A DNA stretch of 64,000 bases from Zeimonas sp046347945 (GCA_046347945.1 JAXMFB010000021.1:5258-69257); one strand, 5' to 3'. Positions 20,818 through 29,701 are shown, counted from the stretch's first letter. Notes: generated from the sequence alone by a model not told the origin. Numbers and translations: made by a program.

Positions 20818-21629
20818 CGTCGGTTCCCGCTCGGTTGGGGGGCGGACGACGGGGCAGGCGGCGTCCCGGGGGGCGCCGCCGGCGCCTCGGGGTCGTCCGC
20901 CGGGTCGTAGGCCGGCGCGCCCTCTTCCGACGGCGGCGGATTGCCGTCGTAGACCTGGCTGCGGCGGCGCTGCAGGTACCCGTCGCGAATGAACGAATAG
21001 CGGTCGAGCGCCGCGCCCTCGACCAGGCGCTCGGCGCGCAGCAACTGGGCGCGCGTATCGATCGTGCGCAGCAGGTACGCGTTGTTGCGCTGGCCGGCGG
21101 AATCGATCGCGAGGACGAGATCGCCCTGTGCGTCGACGATCCGCGCGGGCCCATCGCGCAGGCTCGAGGGGCCGAGCAGCGGCAGCACCAGGTACGGCCC
21201 TGCCGGAACGCCCCACACCCCCAGCGTCTGGCCGAAGTCCTCGTGGTGCTTCTCGAAACCGGCCGGCGTGGCGATGTCGGCCAGGCCCGCCAGGCCGAGC
21301 GTCGAGTTCAGCACGAAGCGCGAGAGATCGGAGATCGCCTCGACCGGCTTGCCCTGCAGCAGCTGGTTCACCGCCGTCCAGAGGTCGGCCACGTTGCCGA
21401 ACACGCTGCCGATCGCGATTCGAAGGTTTTCGGGAATGTAGTCCTGGTAGCCCTGCGCGACGGGCTTGAGCACCGCTCGATCGACCGCATCGTTGAACTG
21501 GTAGACCGCGCGGTTCATCGGCTCGAGCGGGTCGCGCGCGGCCGAGGGGCTGCCAGCCGTCGCGCAGCCGCCGAGCAGCCACGCAGGCGCAAGCCAGGCG
21601 GCGAAGACGAACGTGCCGTACCTGCTCAC
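20814..21629 (-). CDS. mlaA: outer-membrane lipoprotein MlaA (VacJ)
   Basis: Encodes 271 residues from a GTG that overlaps the mlaD stop. The lipobox LLGGC places the lipidated cysteine near residue 22. The core has RDPLEPMNRAVYQFNDAVDR, NVADLWTAVNQLLQGK and the RFVLNSTLGLAGLADIA stretch of the ring-shaped MlaA channel. A proline/alanine-rich disordered tail of about 40 residues ends the protein. In enterics mlaA is elsewhere on the chromosome; inside the operon is the betaproteobacterial arrangement. Confidence 0.96.
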   Translation of the reverse strand: MSRYGTFVFAAWLAPAWLLGGCATAGSPSAARDPLEPMNRAVYQFNDAVDRAVLKPVAQGYQDYIPENLRIAIGSVFGNVADLWTAVNQLLQGKPVEAISDLSRFVLNSTLGLAGLADIATPAGFEKHHEDFGQTLGVWGVPAGPYLVLPLLGPSSLRDGPARIVDAQGDLVLAIDSAGQRNNAYLLRTIDTRAQLLRAERLVEGAALDRYSFIRDGYLQRRRSQVYDGNPPPSEEGAPAYDPADDPEAPAAPPGTPPAPSSAPQPSGNRR

Positions 21630-22096
21630 TTGTTCGGCCCCTCGGCGGCCTTGCCGTACAGGAACTGTCCGATCAGGCTCTCGAGCACGACGGCCGACTG
21701 CGTCATCGTGATGCGGTCGCCGCTGGCGAGCATTTCGGTGTCGCCGCCCGGATCAAGGCCAATGTACTGCTCGCCGAGCAACCCCGAGGTGAGGATCTTC
21801 GCCGACGAGTCCTTCGGAAACCTGTAGCGCTGGTCGAGCGCCAGCACGACTTCCGCCTGGTAGGCCTGGTCGTCGAAGCGGATCGCCGCGACGCGTCCGA
21901 CGACGACCCCGGCGCTGCGCACCGCGGCGCGCGGCTTGAGGCCCCCGATGTTGTCGAACCGGGCCGTGGTCTCGTACGTGGGACCCAGGCCGACCGCGCT
22001 GCTCATGTTGCCGGCGCGCAATGCCAGGAACACCAGCGCGCCGAAGCCGAGCAGCACGAACAACCCGACCAGAAGGTCGACTCCCGTGCGTTTCAT
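21626..22096 (-). CDS. mlaD: MCE-domain substrate-binding protein MlaD
   Basis: Encodes 156 residues: one N-terminal membrane anchor (VDLLVGLFVLLGFGALVFLAL) and one MCE domain (YETTARFDNIGGLKPRAAVR through LGEQYIGLDPGGD). It forms the hexameric periplasmic ring on MlaE. The start MKRTGVDLLVGLF at 22096 is the family's usual one. It lies 44 bases after mlaE. Confidence 0.96.
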   Translation of the reverse strand: MKRTGVDLLVGLFVLLGFGALVFLALRAGNMSSAVGLGPTYETTARFDNIGGLKPRAAVRSAGVVVGRVAAIRFDDQAYQAEVVLALDQRYRFPKDSSAKILTSGLLGEQYIGLDPGGDTEMLASGDRITMTQSAVVLESLIGQFLYGKAAEGPNK

Positions 22097-22140
22097 CGAG
22101 AACTCTCCATGTCCTTGTACCCGCCCGCCGCGACGACCGT

Positions 22141-22920
22141 TCAGTTGGTGTTGAACATCAGCGCGGTCATGATGAAATCCAGCCCGAGGATCGCCAGCGA
22201 GGCGGCGACCACGGTGGTGGTGGTCGCGCGCGCGACCCCTTCGGGCGTCGGTTGCGCGTTGTAGCCGACGAAGAGCGCGACGTAGGCAACCGTGAAGCCG
22301 AACACCACGCTCTTCACCACCCCGTTGCCGACGTCGTCGAGCCAGTCGACGCCGCTCTGCATCTGGGACCAGAACGAGCCGGCGTCCACGCCGATCATCG
22401 CGACGCCCACCAGGTAGCCGCCGAGCACGCCGAGCGCCGAGAACAGCGCCGCGAGCAGCGGCATCGAGAATACCGCGGCCGCGAAGCGGGGCGCGAGCAC
22501 CCGCGCCACCGGGTCGACGGCCATCATCTCCATCGCGTCGATCTGCTCGCCCGCCTTCATCAGCCCGACCTCGGCGGTCAGCGAGGTGCCCGCGCGACCG
22601 GCGAACAGCAACGCCGTCACGACGGGCCCGAGTTCGCGCACCAGCGACAGCGTGACCAGCACGCCCAGCGCCTCCTCGGAGCCGTAGCGTCGCAGCGTGT
22701 AGTACCCCTGCAGGCCGAGCACGAAGCCGATCAGGAGCCCCGATACGAGAATGATCGACAGCGAATAGTTGCCGATGAAGTGCACCTGGTCGATCACCAG
22801 CCGTGGCCTGCGCAACGCCGCCACGCCCAGCCAGCACAGGTGCACGAAGAAGCGCGCGCCCTTGCCGACCGAGGCGACGAATTCGACCAGCCACTGCAGC
22901 GGAAGCAGCAGCGCGCGCAT
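22141..22920 (-). CDS. mlaE: phospholipid transporter permease MlaE
   Basis: Encodes 259 residues of an integral membrane permease with the MlaE signature LVRELGPVVTALLFAGRAGT, and AEVGLMKAGEQIDAMEMM. It forms the dimeric membrane part of MlaFEDB, which moves phospholipids between the membranes. The ATG shares one base with the mlaF stop (TGATG). Confidence 0.97.
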   Translation of the reverse strand: MRALLLPLQWLVEFVASVGKGARFFVHLCWLGVAALRRPRLVIDQVHFIGNYSLSIILVSGLLIGFVLGLQGYYTLRRYGSEEALGVLVTLSLVRELGPVVTALLFAGRAGTSLTAEVGLMKAGEQIDAMEMMAVDPVARVLAPRFAAAVFSMPLLAALFSALGVLGGYLVGVAMIGVDAGSFWSQMQSGVDWLDDVGNGVVKSVVFGFTVAYVALFVGYNAQPTPEGVARATTTTVVAASLAILGLDFIMTALMFNTN

Positions 22921-23717
22921 CAGGCCCCCAGCCCGAGGTCTTCGGCGAGCGGTTTCGCCTGGAAGTGGAACGCGATCGGGCCGTCGATGTCGCCCTCGAG
23001 GAACTGGCGGACGTTCGGGTCCTCCGAGGCCTTCATCTCGTCGGGGGTTCCCTGCGCGGCGATCCGCCCGCCCGCCAGCAGGAAGACGTGGTCGGCGATG
23101 GCGAAGGCGTCCTTGATATCGTGCGAGACCACGATCGACGCGCAGTCGAGCGCATCGTTGAGCCTGCGGATCAGCTGTGCGACGGTCGCCAGCGCGACCG
23201 GGTCGAGGCCTGCGAACGGCTCGTCGTACATGATCAGCGGCGGATCGAGCGCGATCGCCCGCGCCAGCGCCACGCGCCGCGCCATGCCGCCCGAGAGCTC
23301 GGACGTGCGGAACTGCGCCGCGCCGCGCAAGCCGACCGCCTCGAGCTTCATCAGCACCAGGTCGCGGATCATCTCCTCGGGCAGGTCGGTGTGCTCGCGC
23401 AGCGGAAAGGCGACGTTCTCGAACGCGGTCAGGTCGGTGAACAGCGCGCCGAACTGGTAGAGCATGCCCATGCGTCGCCGCAGGCGATAGAGCCCATCGC
23501 GGTCGAGACGATGCACGTCCTGCCCGTCGAACACGACCGTGCCCTGCTGCGGGCGCAGTTGTCCGCCGATCAGCCGCAGGATGGTCGTCTTGCCCGAGCC
23601 GGAGCCTCCGATCAGCGCGACGACCTTTCCGCGCTCGAAACGCATCGAGATGTCGTTCAGGATGACGCGCTTGCCGTATCCGAAACGGACCCTGTCCAGC
23701 GTGAGGAACTCTGGCAT
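22920..23717 (-). CDS. mlaF: phospholipid transporter ATPase MlaF
   Basis: Encodes 265 residues. Walker A is LIGGSGSGKTTIL, the Q-loop is LYQFGALFTDLT, the signature is ELSGGMARRVALARAI, Walker B is PPLIMYDEPFAGLD and the switch histidine is in IVVSHDIKDAF. It is the first gene of mlaFEDACB. The chosen ATG at 23717 begins MPEFLTLDRVRFGYGKR; no strong ribosome binding site precedes it. It is divergent from kdsD across a 114-base gap. Confidence 0.96.
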   Translation of the reverse strand: MPEFLTLDRVRFGYGKRVILNDISMRFERGKVVALIGGSGSGKTTILRLIGGQLRPQQGTVVFDGQDVHRLDRDGLYRLRRRMGMLYQFGALFTDLTAFENVAFPLREHTDLPEEMIRDLVLMKLEAVGLRGAAQFRTSELSGGMARRVALARAIALDPPLIMYDEPFAGLDPVALATVAQLIRRLNDALDCASIVVSHDIKDAFAIADHVFLLAGGRIAAQGTPDEMKASEDPNVRQFLEGDIDGPIAFHFQAKPLAEDLGLGA

Positions 23718-23760
23718 CGAGGGGTTGCCGTGAGAGGTCTGGTTTTCCGTCGAACCCGGG

Positions 23761-23766
23761 ATTCTA
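23761..23766 (-). promoter_or_regulatory. possible -10 element of the mla operon
   Basis: On the minus strand TAGAAT sits about 44 bases upstream of the mlaF ATG in the only AT-rich patch of the divergent gap. I find no good -35 at the right distance, so this is tentative. Confidence 0.3.
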
Positions 23767-23818
23767 AACCGGGACGACGCCGGGGCGCTGCCTCGCCTGG
23801 CCGGCGTGCCAGTCGTCA

Positions 23819-23824
23819 TATACT
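23819..23824 (+). promoter_or_regulatory. TATACT -10 element seven bases before the kdsD start
   Basis: TATACT differs from the consensus hexamer by one base. Seven bases separate it from the kdsD ATG at 23832, so transcription would start at or within a base of the ATG, giving a leaderless mRNA. No clear -35 element or ribosome binding site is present. Confidence 0.45.
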
Positions 23825-23831
23825 CGCGCCC

Positions 23832-24821
23832 ATGAGCCAACCGACCGCCGTGACGCCGGAGCGACTGCTCGACCAGGCGCGCGAGGTGCTGCGCATCGAG
23901 GCCGAAGCGGTGGCGGGCCTGGCCGAACGCATCGACGCGAGCTTTGCCGACGCCTGCCGGATGATTCTCGCCTGCACCGGACGCGTCGTCGTCAGCGGCA
24001 TCGGCAAGTCGGGACACGTCGCGCGCAAGATCGCGGCCACGCTCGCCTCGACCGGCACGCCGGCCTTCTTCGTGCACCCGGCCGAGGCCAGCCACGGCGA
24101 CCTCGGCATGGTGACGCGCGACGACGTCTTCGTCGCGCTCTCGAACTCGGGCAGCACCGACGAGCTGCTGAAGATCGTGCCGGTGGTGAAGCGCCAGGGG
24201 GCCCGCCTCATCGCGATCACCGGCGACCGCGAATCGCCGCTCGCCCGGCTGGCCGACGTGCACCTCGACGCCGCAGTCGACCGCGAGGCCTGCCCGCTCA
24301 ACCTCGCCCCCACCGCCAGCACGACGGCGACGCTGGCATTGGGCGACGCGCTGGCGGTCGCGCTGCTCGATGCGCGCGGCTTCGGGCCGATGGACTTCGC
24401 GCTGTCGCACCCGGGCGGCGCCCTGGGCCGGCGCCTGCTCACGCGCGTCGGCGACGTGATGCGATCGGGCGACACGCTCGCCACGGTGCCGACCGGGGCC
24501 CGGCTCGTCGACGCGATCCTGGAGATCACGCGCAAGCGCATGGGCATGACGGCGATCGTCGACCGCGAGGGGCGCCTCGCCGGGATCTTCACCGACGGCG
24601 ACCTGCGCCGGCTCATCGAGCAGGGCCGCGACCTCCGCGGCCTGGGCATCGACGAGGTGATGACCCGCACGCCCGCGACCATCGATGCCCAGGCCCTTGC
24701 GGCCGAGGCGGTTCGGGTCATGGAAGAGCGGCGGATCAGCCAGTTGCTGGTCATCGACGCCCGGCGCCGCCTCCTCGGAGCGCTGCACATCCACGACCTG
24801 CTCACGGCGAAGGTCGTCTGA
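23832..24821 (+). CDS. kdsD: D-arabinose 5-phosphate isomerase (KpsF/GutQ family)
   Basis: Makes arabinose 5-phosphate, the precursor of KDO for the lipopolysaccharide core. Encodes 329 residues. A SIS sugar-isomerase domain (about 35-180) has RVVVSGIGKSGHVARKIAAT, THP-like FFVHPAEASHGDLGM and ALSNSGSTDEL. Two CBS domains follow (about 205-325). It opens the kdsD-kdsC-lptCAB run; kdsC begins on the base after its stop. Confidence 0.95.
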   Translation: MSQPTAVTPERLLDQAREVLRIEAEAVAGLAERIDASFADACRMILACTGRVVVSGIGKSGHVARKIAATLASTGTPAFFVHPAEASHGDLGMVTRDDVFVALSNSGSTDELLKIVPVVKRQGARLIAITGDRESPLARLADVHLDAAVDREACPLNLAPTASTTATLALGDALAVALLDARGFGPMDFALSHPGGALGRRLLTRVGDVMRSGDTLATVPTGARLVDAILEITRKRMGMTAIVDREGRLAGIFTDGDLRRLIEQGRDLRGLGIDEVMTRTPATIDAQALAAEAVRVMEERRISQLLVIDARRRLLGALHIHDLLTAKVV

Positions 24822-25364
24822 ATGCACGCGACGGCTGACGCGGCGCGCCGTGCGGCACTCGTGCGCCTGGTGGCGCTCGACGTCGACGGCACGCTGACCG
24901 ACGGGCGACTGTTCATCGGGCCGGGCGGCGAGGCGATGAAGGCGTTCTCGGTGCGCGACGGCTTCGGCCTCACGCTGCTGCGCGAAGCGGGCGTGAAGCT
25001 GGCGGTGATCACTGCGCGACAGTCCGCGATCGTCGAGGTGCGTGCCGCCGAACTGCGCTTCGACGAGGTGCGACAGGGGGTGAAGGACAAGGCCGCCGCG
25101 TTGCGCGAGATCTGCGACCGGTTCGGCCTCGCGGCCCGGCACGCGGCCTACGTGGGCGACGACTGGCCCGACCTTCGCGCGATGGCGCTGGCCGGCCTGG
25201 CGGCCAGCGTGGCCGACGCGCCCGCGGCCGTGCGCGAGCGCGCGCACTGGGTGTCCCATGCGGCAGCCGGCCGGGGCGCGGTGCGCGAGTTCGCCGAGTT
25301 CGTGCTGCAGTCGCAGCAGCGCCTCGACGCGGCGCTGGCACGCTACGCAGGCGACGTGCCGTGA
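24822..25364 (+). CDS. kdsC: 3-deoxy-D-manno-octulosonate 8-phosphate phosphatase
   Basis: Encodes 180 residues of a HAD-superfamily phosphatase (type C0, no cap) that releases KDO from KDO 8-phosphate. Motif I DVDGT is at 20-24 (LVALDVDGTLTDG), the KDO-8-P stretch is FSVRDGFGLTLLREAGVKLA and motif III/IV are in KDKAAAL and YVGDDWPDL. The first 12 residues are an Ala/Arg-rich extension. Start follows the kdsD stop without a gap. Confidence 0.96.
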   Translation: MHATADAARRAALVRLVALDVDGTLTDGRLFIGPGGEAMKAFSVRDGFGLTLLREAGVKLAVITARQSAIVEVRAAELRFDEVRQGVKDKAAALREICDRFGLAARHAAYVGDDWPDLRAMALAGLAASVADAPAAVRERAHWVSHAAAGRGAVREFAEFVLQSQQRLDAALARYAGDVP

Positions 25365-25957
25365 CGCCGCGCGTATACGACCGGCTCGCGGCCGGCATGT
25401 CGCTGGCGCTGCTGCTGACGCTGGCCGCCGGCACCTATTTCCTCGCGCAGATGTCGTTGCGCGAAACCGGCCCGGCCGTCGCCCGTGACGTCGCGCACGA
25501 ACCCGACTACTTCGTCGAGGACCTGGTCTTCACGCGCATCAACACCCGCGGCGAGCCGGTGTTCCGGGTCTCGGCGGAGCGGATGCTGCACTACCCCGAC
25601 GACCAGTCGAGCACGTTCGACAGGCCGGTGATGGTCAGCCTGGACCCCGCGAATCCGCGAGTCACGCTGCGCGCCGACCGGGGCCGCACGAGCGCCGAGG
25701 GCGAAGAGACCGTTCTGAGCGGCAACGTGGTGATGGTGCGCGACGCCTCCGCGAGCGAGCCGGCGATGACGATCCGCACCGAAAGCGCCACCATCTACAG
25801 CGAGACCGAGATCGCCCGAACCGACCAGCCGGTGCGCATCGAGCGTGGCGCCTCCGTCTTGACTGGCGTCGGCATGGAATTCAATAATGCGGCCCGCTCA
25901 TTGCGGGTCGATTCCCGGGTGCAGCTCACCTGGCAGCCGCCGCCACCAACCCGCTGA
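25361..25957 (+). CDS. lptC: LPS export system protein LptC
   Basis: Encodes 198 residues from a GTG overlapping the kdsC stop (GTGA). One N-terminal membrane helix (LAAGMSLALLLTLAAGTYFL) anchors a periplasmic beta-jellyroll with PDYFVEDLVFTRINTRGEP, the usual LptC opening. It connects LptB2FG to the LptA bridge in moving lipopolysaccharide to the outer membrane. Confidence 0.92.
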   Translation: MTPRVYDRLAAGMSLALLLTLAAGTYFLAQMSLRETGPAVARDVAHEPDYFVEDLVFTRINTRGEPVFRVSAERMLHYPDDQSSTFDRPVMVSLDPANPRVTLRADRGRTSAEGEETVLSGNVVMVRDASASEPAMTIRTESATIYSETEIARTDQPVRIERGASVLTGVGMEFNNAARSLRVDSRVQLTWQPPPPTR

Positions 25958-25959
25958 CC

Positions 25960-26625
25960 ATGCGCGCGTTCCCCGCCCCCCTGACCCTGCCCCGGGCACG
26001 CCGGCGCGCGTCGGCGCGCGTGGTGCTGTGGCTGGCGCTCTCGGCATGCTTCCCGGCGCTGGCGCTGGCCGAAAAGGCCGACCGCAACAAGCCGATCAAC
26101 GTCGAAGCCGACCGGATGCAGTACGACGATCTGAAGCAGATCAACGTCTTCACCGGCAACGTGGTGCTCACCAAGGGAACCATCCTCCTTCGCGCCGACC
26201 GGCTGGTGATCCGCCAGGATCCCGAGGGCTATCAGTACGGCACTGCCACCGGCAACCTCGCGTTCTTCCGGCAAAAGCGCGAGGGCGTCGACCAGTTCGT
26301 CGAGGGCCAGGCGCGCCAGATCGATTACGACGGCAAGCGCGAGACGTTCCGGCTGCAGCAGCAGGCGATGATGCGCCGTACCGAGAACGAGCGCGTCGTC
26401 GACGAGGTGCACGGCAGCGACATCCTCTACGAGAGCCGCAACGAGTTCTTCACCGTCGAGGGCACCAGTGGCACGGCAGCGACGCCGGGCAACCCGGCCG
26501 GGCGCGTGCGGGTCATCATCCAGCCGCGCGACGTCGCGCCGGCCGCGCCGCCCGCCCCGGGAGAGGCAACACCCCTGAAGCCCGCCGAACAGCTGGCGCC
26601 GCCACGCGGGAGCTCGTCGCGTTGA
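25960..26625 (+). CDS. lptA: periplasmic LPS-transport bridge protein LptA
   Basis: Encodes 221 residues. A long signal peptide (arginine-rich n-region, cleavage near LALA/EKADR at about 37) precedes the OstA-type jellyroll with PINVEADRMQYDDLKQINVF and TGNVVLTKGTILLRADRLVI. A Pro/Ala-rich tail of about 30 residues follows. It starts two bases after lptC and its TGA shares a base with the lptB ATG. Confidence 0.95.
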   Translation: MRAFPAPLTLPRARRRASARVVLWLALSACFPALALAEKADRNKPINVEADRMQYDDLKQINVFTGNVVLTKGTILLRADRLVIRQDPEGYQYGTATGNLAFFRQKREGVDQFVEGQARQIDYDGKRETFRLQQQAMMRRTENERVVDEVHGSDILYESRNEFFTVEGTSGTAATPGNPAGRVRVIIQPRDVAPAAPPAPGEATPLKPAEQLAPPRGSSSR

Positions 26626-27401
26626 TGGCGAATCGCGCGTCGAGCGCCGCGGGGCGCAGCGACAGCCGGCTGACGGTCCGGAACCTGATGAAGGCGTACC
26701 ACGGCCGCAAGGTCGTGCAGGACGTCTCGCTCGATGTCGCCAGCGGCGAGGTGGTCGGCCTGCTCGGCCCGAATGGTGCCGGCAAGACCACCTGCTTCTA
26801 CATGATCGTCGGGCTGGTGCCCTCCGACGGGGGTTCGATCGAACTCGACGGCGTGCCGATCGGCCGGTTGCCGATCCACCGCCGCGCCCGGCTGGGGCTG
26901 TCGTACCTGCCGCAGGAAGCTTCGGTGTTCCGCAAGCTGAGCGTGGAGGAGAACATCGTCGCGGTGCTCGAGTTGCAGACCGACGGGCGCGGGCGGCCGC
27001 TCTCGCGCGGCGAGATCGAGCAGCGGCTGGAGTCCCTGCTGACCGAGTTGCAGATCGAGCAGATCCGATCGAATACCGCGCAGTCACTGTCGGGCGGCGA
27101 GCGGCGCCGCGTCGAGATCGCGCGCGCGCTCGCCGGCTCGCCGCGATTCATCCTGCTCGACGAGCCGTTCGCTGGGGTCGACCCCATCGCGGTGATCGAA
27201 ATCCAGCGAATCGTGCGGTTTCTCAAGGACCGGCGCATCGGCGTGTTGATCACCGACCACAACGTGCGCGAAACGCTTGGCATCTGCGACCGGGCGTATA
27301 TCATCAGGGCTGGTACCGTTCTTGCTTCCGGTCGGCCGGACGAGGTCGTCCAGAACGAAGACGTCCGCCGCTATTACCTCGGCGAGCACTTCTCGATGTA
27401 G
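26625..27401 (+). CDS. lptB: LPS export ABC transporter ATPase LptB
   Basis: Encodes 258 residues. Walker A is LLGPNGAGKTTCFYMIVGL, the signature SLSGGERRRVEIARAL, Walker B FILLDEPFAGVDP and switch region LITDHNVRETL. The YLPQEASVFRKLSVEENI stretch is diagnostic of LptB. It powers LptB2FG extraction of lipopolysaccharide. The start MANRASSAAG at 26625 overlaps the lptA stop as TGATG. Confidence 0.97.
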   Translation: MANRASSAAGRSDSRLTVRNLMKAYHGRKVVQDVSLDVASGEVVGLLGPNGAGKTTCFYMIVGLVPSDGGSIELDGVPIGRLPIHRRARLGLSYLPQEASVFRKLSVEENIVAVLELQTDGRGRPLSRGEIEQRLESLLTELQIEQIRSNTAQSLSGGERRRVEIARALAGSPRFILLDEPFAGVDPIAVIEIQRIVRFLKDRRIGVLITDHNVRETLGICDRAYIIRAGTVLASGRPDEVVQNEDVRRYYLGEHFSM

Positions 27402-27458
27402 CGCGACACGGCCCGGTCGCGCGCCGCCACCGAAGCGGATGCAGTACCCGGACAACCG

Positions 27459-28967
27459 ATGAAACCGTCGCTCCAGCTCAGACTCACGCCGCAGCTCGCG
27501 CTGACGCCGCAGCTGCAACAGTCGATCCGGCTGCTGCAGCTGTCGACGCTGGAGCTGAACCAGGAGCTCGAGCAGGCACTGTCCGAAAACCCCCTGCTCG
27601 AGCGGCTCGACGACCCCCTCGCCGAATGCGTGCGCATCGCCCCGAACGGCGGGCTCGACGACGGGCGGCCCGGCGCAGGCCCGGCCACGCCCGAGGCATC
27701 GCCCGGATCGAGCGACGAGCGGGGACAGGACGATTTCCCGACGGCGAACGGGGTCGGCGAAGGCGAGCCCGAGGGCGCATGGGACGCCGCCGACTCCCAC
27801 GGCACCGACTGGAGTGGCGAAGGCGCGCCGCGCGGTGAAGGCGACGAGCGCGACTATCCGCAACTCGCGGCCGCCCGGGCGTCGCTTCGCGACCACCTCG
27901 CCGAGCAGCTCGCCGGCATGCAGTGCACGCGGCGCGACCGCGCGCTGGTGCAGACGCTGATCGGCGCCCTCGACGACGACGGCTACCTCGATTCTTCGCT
28001 CGAGGAGATCGTCGAGCTGCTGCCCGCGGCGCTCGCCGTCGAAACCGGTGAACTGGCGACCGCGCTCAAGCTGCTGCAGAGCCTCGACCCCATCGGGGTC
28101 GGCGCGCGCGACCTGCGCGAATGCCTGCTGCTGCAGATCGACCGCGGCGAAGCCGCGCGCAGCCACGCGCCCGAGGTCGTGCGGATCGCGCGCGCCATCG
28201 TCGACGAACACCTGCCGGCGCTCGCCGCGCACGATTTCTCCAGGCTGCGGCGCGCCCTGCGCTGCGACGACGAAGCGCTGCGCGACGCTCACGCACTGAT
28301 CCGGCGCCTGGAGCCGCGGCCCGGCACTGCATTCGGCGGCGGCGAGGCGGGCTACGTCGTTCCTGACGTCATCGTCCGGCGCAGCCGCAACGGCTGGGTG
28401 GCGACGCTCAACGCCGACGTCCTCCCCAAGCTGCGGATCAACGACGCCTACGCCCAGATCCTGAAACGCAATCGCGGGGGCAACGGGGGCCTCGCCGGGC
28501 AACTCCAGGAAGCCCGCTGGCTGATCAAGAACGTGCAGCAGCGGTTCGACACGATCCTGCGGGTGGCCCAGGCGATCGTCGATCGCCAGCGGGCCTATTT
28601 TTCGCACGGCGCGGTGGCGATGCGCCCGCTCGTGCTACGCGAGATCGCCGATGCGCTGGGCTTGCACGAATCGACCGTGTCTCGGGTCACCACGCAGAAG
28701 TATATGCTTACACCGTTCGGGATCGTCGAGCTCAAGTACTTTTTCGGCAGCCACGTGGCGACCGACAGCGGCGGCTCTGCCTCGAGCACCGCCATCCGCG
28801 CGCTGATGAAGGAACTGTTCGCCGGCGAAGATCCCGCGCAGCCGCTGTCCGACGGCCACGTCGCCGAGTTGCTCGCCGGGCAGGGCTTCGTGGTGGCGCG
28901 GCGCACGGTCGCCAAGTACCGCGAAGCGCTGCGGATCCCGCCGGTCGCCCAGCGCCGGACGCTCTGA
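27459..28967 (+). CDS. rpoN: RNA polymerase sigma-54 factor
   Basis: Encodes 502 residues. Region I is the glutamine/leucine-rich LRLTPQLALTPQLQQSIRLL that contacts activators. An acidic, low-complexity region II follows (about 50-130). The core-binding and HTH regions include RKALGLHEST-like ADALGLHESTVSRVTTQKYM, and the RpoN box ARRTVAKYREALRIP lies at the C-terminus. It recognises -24/-12 promoters with enhancer-binding ATPases. It follows lptB by 57 bases and precedes the nitrogen PTS genes. Confidence 0.97.
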   Translation: MKPSLQLRLTPQLALTPQLQQSIRLLQLSTLELNQELEQALSENPLLERLDDPLAECVRIAPNGGLDDGRPGAGPATPEASPGSSDERGQDDFPTANGVGEGEPEGAWDAADSHGTDWSGEGAPRGEGDERDYPQLAAARASLRDHLAEQLAGMQCTRRDRALVQTLIGALDDDGYLDSSLEEIVELLPAALAVETGELATALKLLQSLDPIGVGARDLRECLLLQIDRGEAARSHAPEVVRIARAIVDEHLPALAAHDFSRLRRALRCDDEALRDAHALIRRLEPRPGTAFGGGEAGYVVPDVIVRRSRNGWVATLNADVLPKLRINDAYAQILKRNRGGNGGLAGQLQEARWLIKNVQQRFDTILRVAQAIVDRQRAYFSHGAVAMRPLVLREIADALGLHESTVSRVTTQKYMLTPFGIVELKYFFGSHVATDSGGSASSTAIRALMKELFAGEDPAQPLSDGHVAELLAGQGFVVARRTVAKYREALRIPPVAQRRTL

Positions 28968-29044
28968 GGCGAATGCCGTGCCGCCCCTTGCGCCGCCCCG
29001 AGTTCCGGTTGTCGCGGCTTCTTGTTGCAACGCCGCAATTAGAG

Positions 29045-29073
29045 CTTTCATTCAGCAGCACCATCGATATAAT
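29045..29073 (+). promoter_or_regulatory. candidate sigma-70 promoter of ptsN
   Basis: A perfect TATAAT (29068-29073) lies 17 bases after CTTTCA (29045-29050, weak -35), in an unusually AT-rich patch of the 186-base gap after rpoN. Transcription would start near 29080, and the leader contains a small CCCC-TC-GGGG hairpin at about 29092-29101. Confidence 0.6.
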
Positions 29074-29153
29074 CTGCCCAGTTTTCGAGTTCCCCTCGGG
29101 GGTTCACTTTCATGCTGCAAAGCGCCAGGCAGGCTCCCACGGGGGTCGTCGCG

Positions 29154-29624
29154 ATGAACCGCCTCTCCAGGCTGCTGGCCCCCACCAACGTGGTGCTCGA
29201 CCTGTCGGTCACCAGCAAGAAGCGCCTGTTCGAGCAGGTCGGGCTGCTGTTCGAGAACAACCACGGAATCGAGCGCAGCAAGGTGTTCGACTCGCTGTTC
29301 GCGCGCGAGCGACTCGGGTCGACGGGGCTCGGCGAAGGCGTCGCCATCCCTCATGGCCGGATCAAGGGCCTGAACGAGGCGCTGGCGGCGGTCGTCCGGC
29401 TGGCCGAGCCGATCGCGTTCGACGCGCCCGACGGCAAGCCCGTGAGCCTGCTGGTGTTCCTGCTGGTTCCCGAAGCGGCCACCGAAGAGCACCTCGAATT
29501 GCTGTCCGAACTGGCCGAGTTGCTGTCGGACGCCTCGATTCGCGATTCGATGGCCACCTGCAACGATCCCGTGCAGATGCACCGGATCCTCACCACCTGG
29601 GGACCTTTCCGCCCCGCGGCCTGA
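29154..29624 (+). CDS. ptsN: nitrogen PTS EIIA component (PtsN)
   Basis: Encodes 156 residues. The phosphorylated histidine is in EGVAIPHGRIKGL, within the EIIA-Fru/Ntr fold (FARERLGSTGLGEG before it and KPVSLLVFLLVPE after). It regulates potassium and nitrogen-related functions according to phosphorylation by PtsP-PtsO. The start MNRLSRLLAPTNVV with an upstream GGGGG matches related proteins; an in-frame ATG at 29112 would add 14 residues. The hpf gene, often found between rpoN and ptsN, is absent. Confidence 0.94.
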   Translation: MNRLSRLLAPTNVVLDLSVTSKKRLFEQVGLLFENNHGIERSKVFDSLFARERLGSTGLGEGVAIPHGRIKGLNEALAAVVRLAEPIAFDAPDGKPVSLLVFLLVPEAATEEHLELLSELAELLSDASIRDSMATCNDPVQMHRILTTWGPFRPAA

Positions 29625-29689
29625 GGGTCGCCTGCCCGCGCAAGCGCAGGTCCGGACACGACGATCGCTGCGCTCGCCGCACGGGGCTG

Positions 29690-29695
29690 TATGCT
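29690..29695 (+). promoter_or_regulatory. TATGCT -10-like element six bases before the hprK start
   Basis: TATGCT is followed after six bases by the hprK ATG (29702), so a transcript from here would begin at the start codon and be leaderless. No ribosome binding site is seen upstream of the ATG. The -35 region has no good match. Confidence 0.35.
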
Positions 29696-29701
29696 TGACG
29701 C

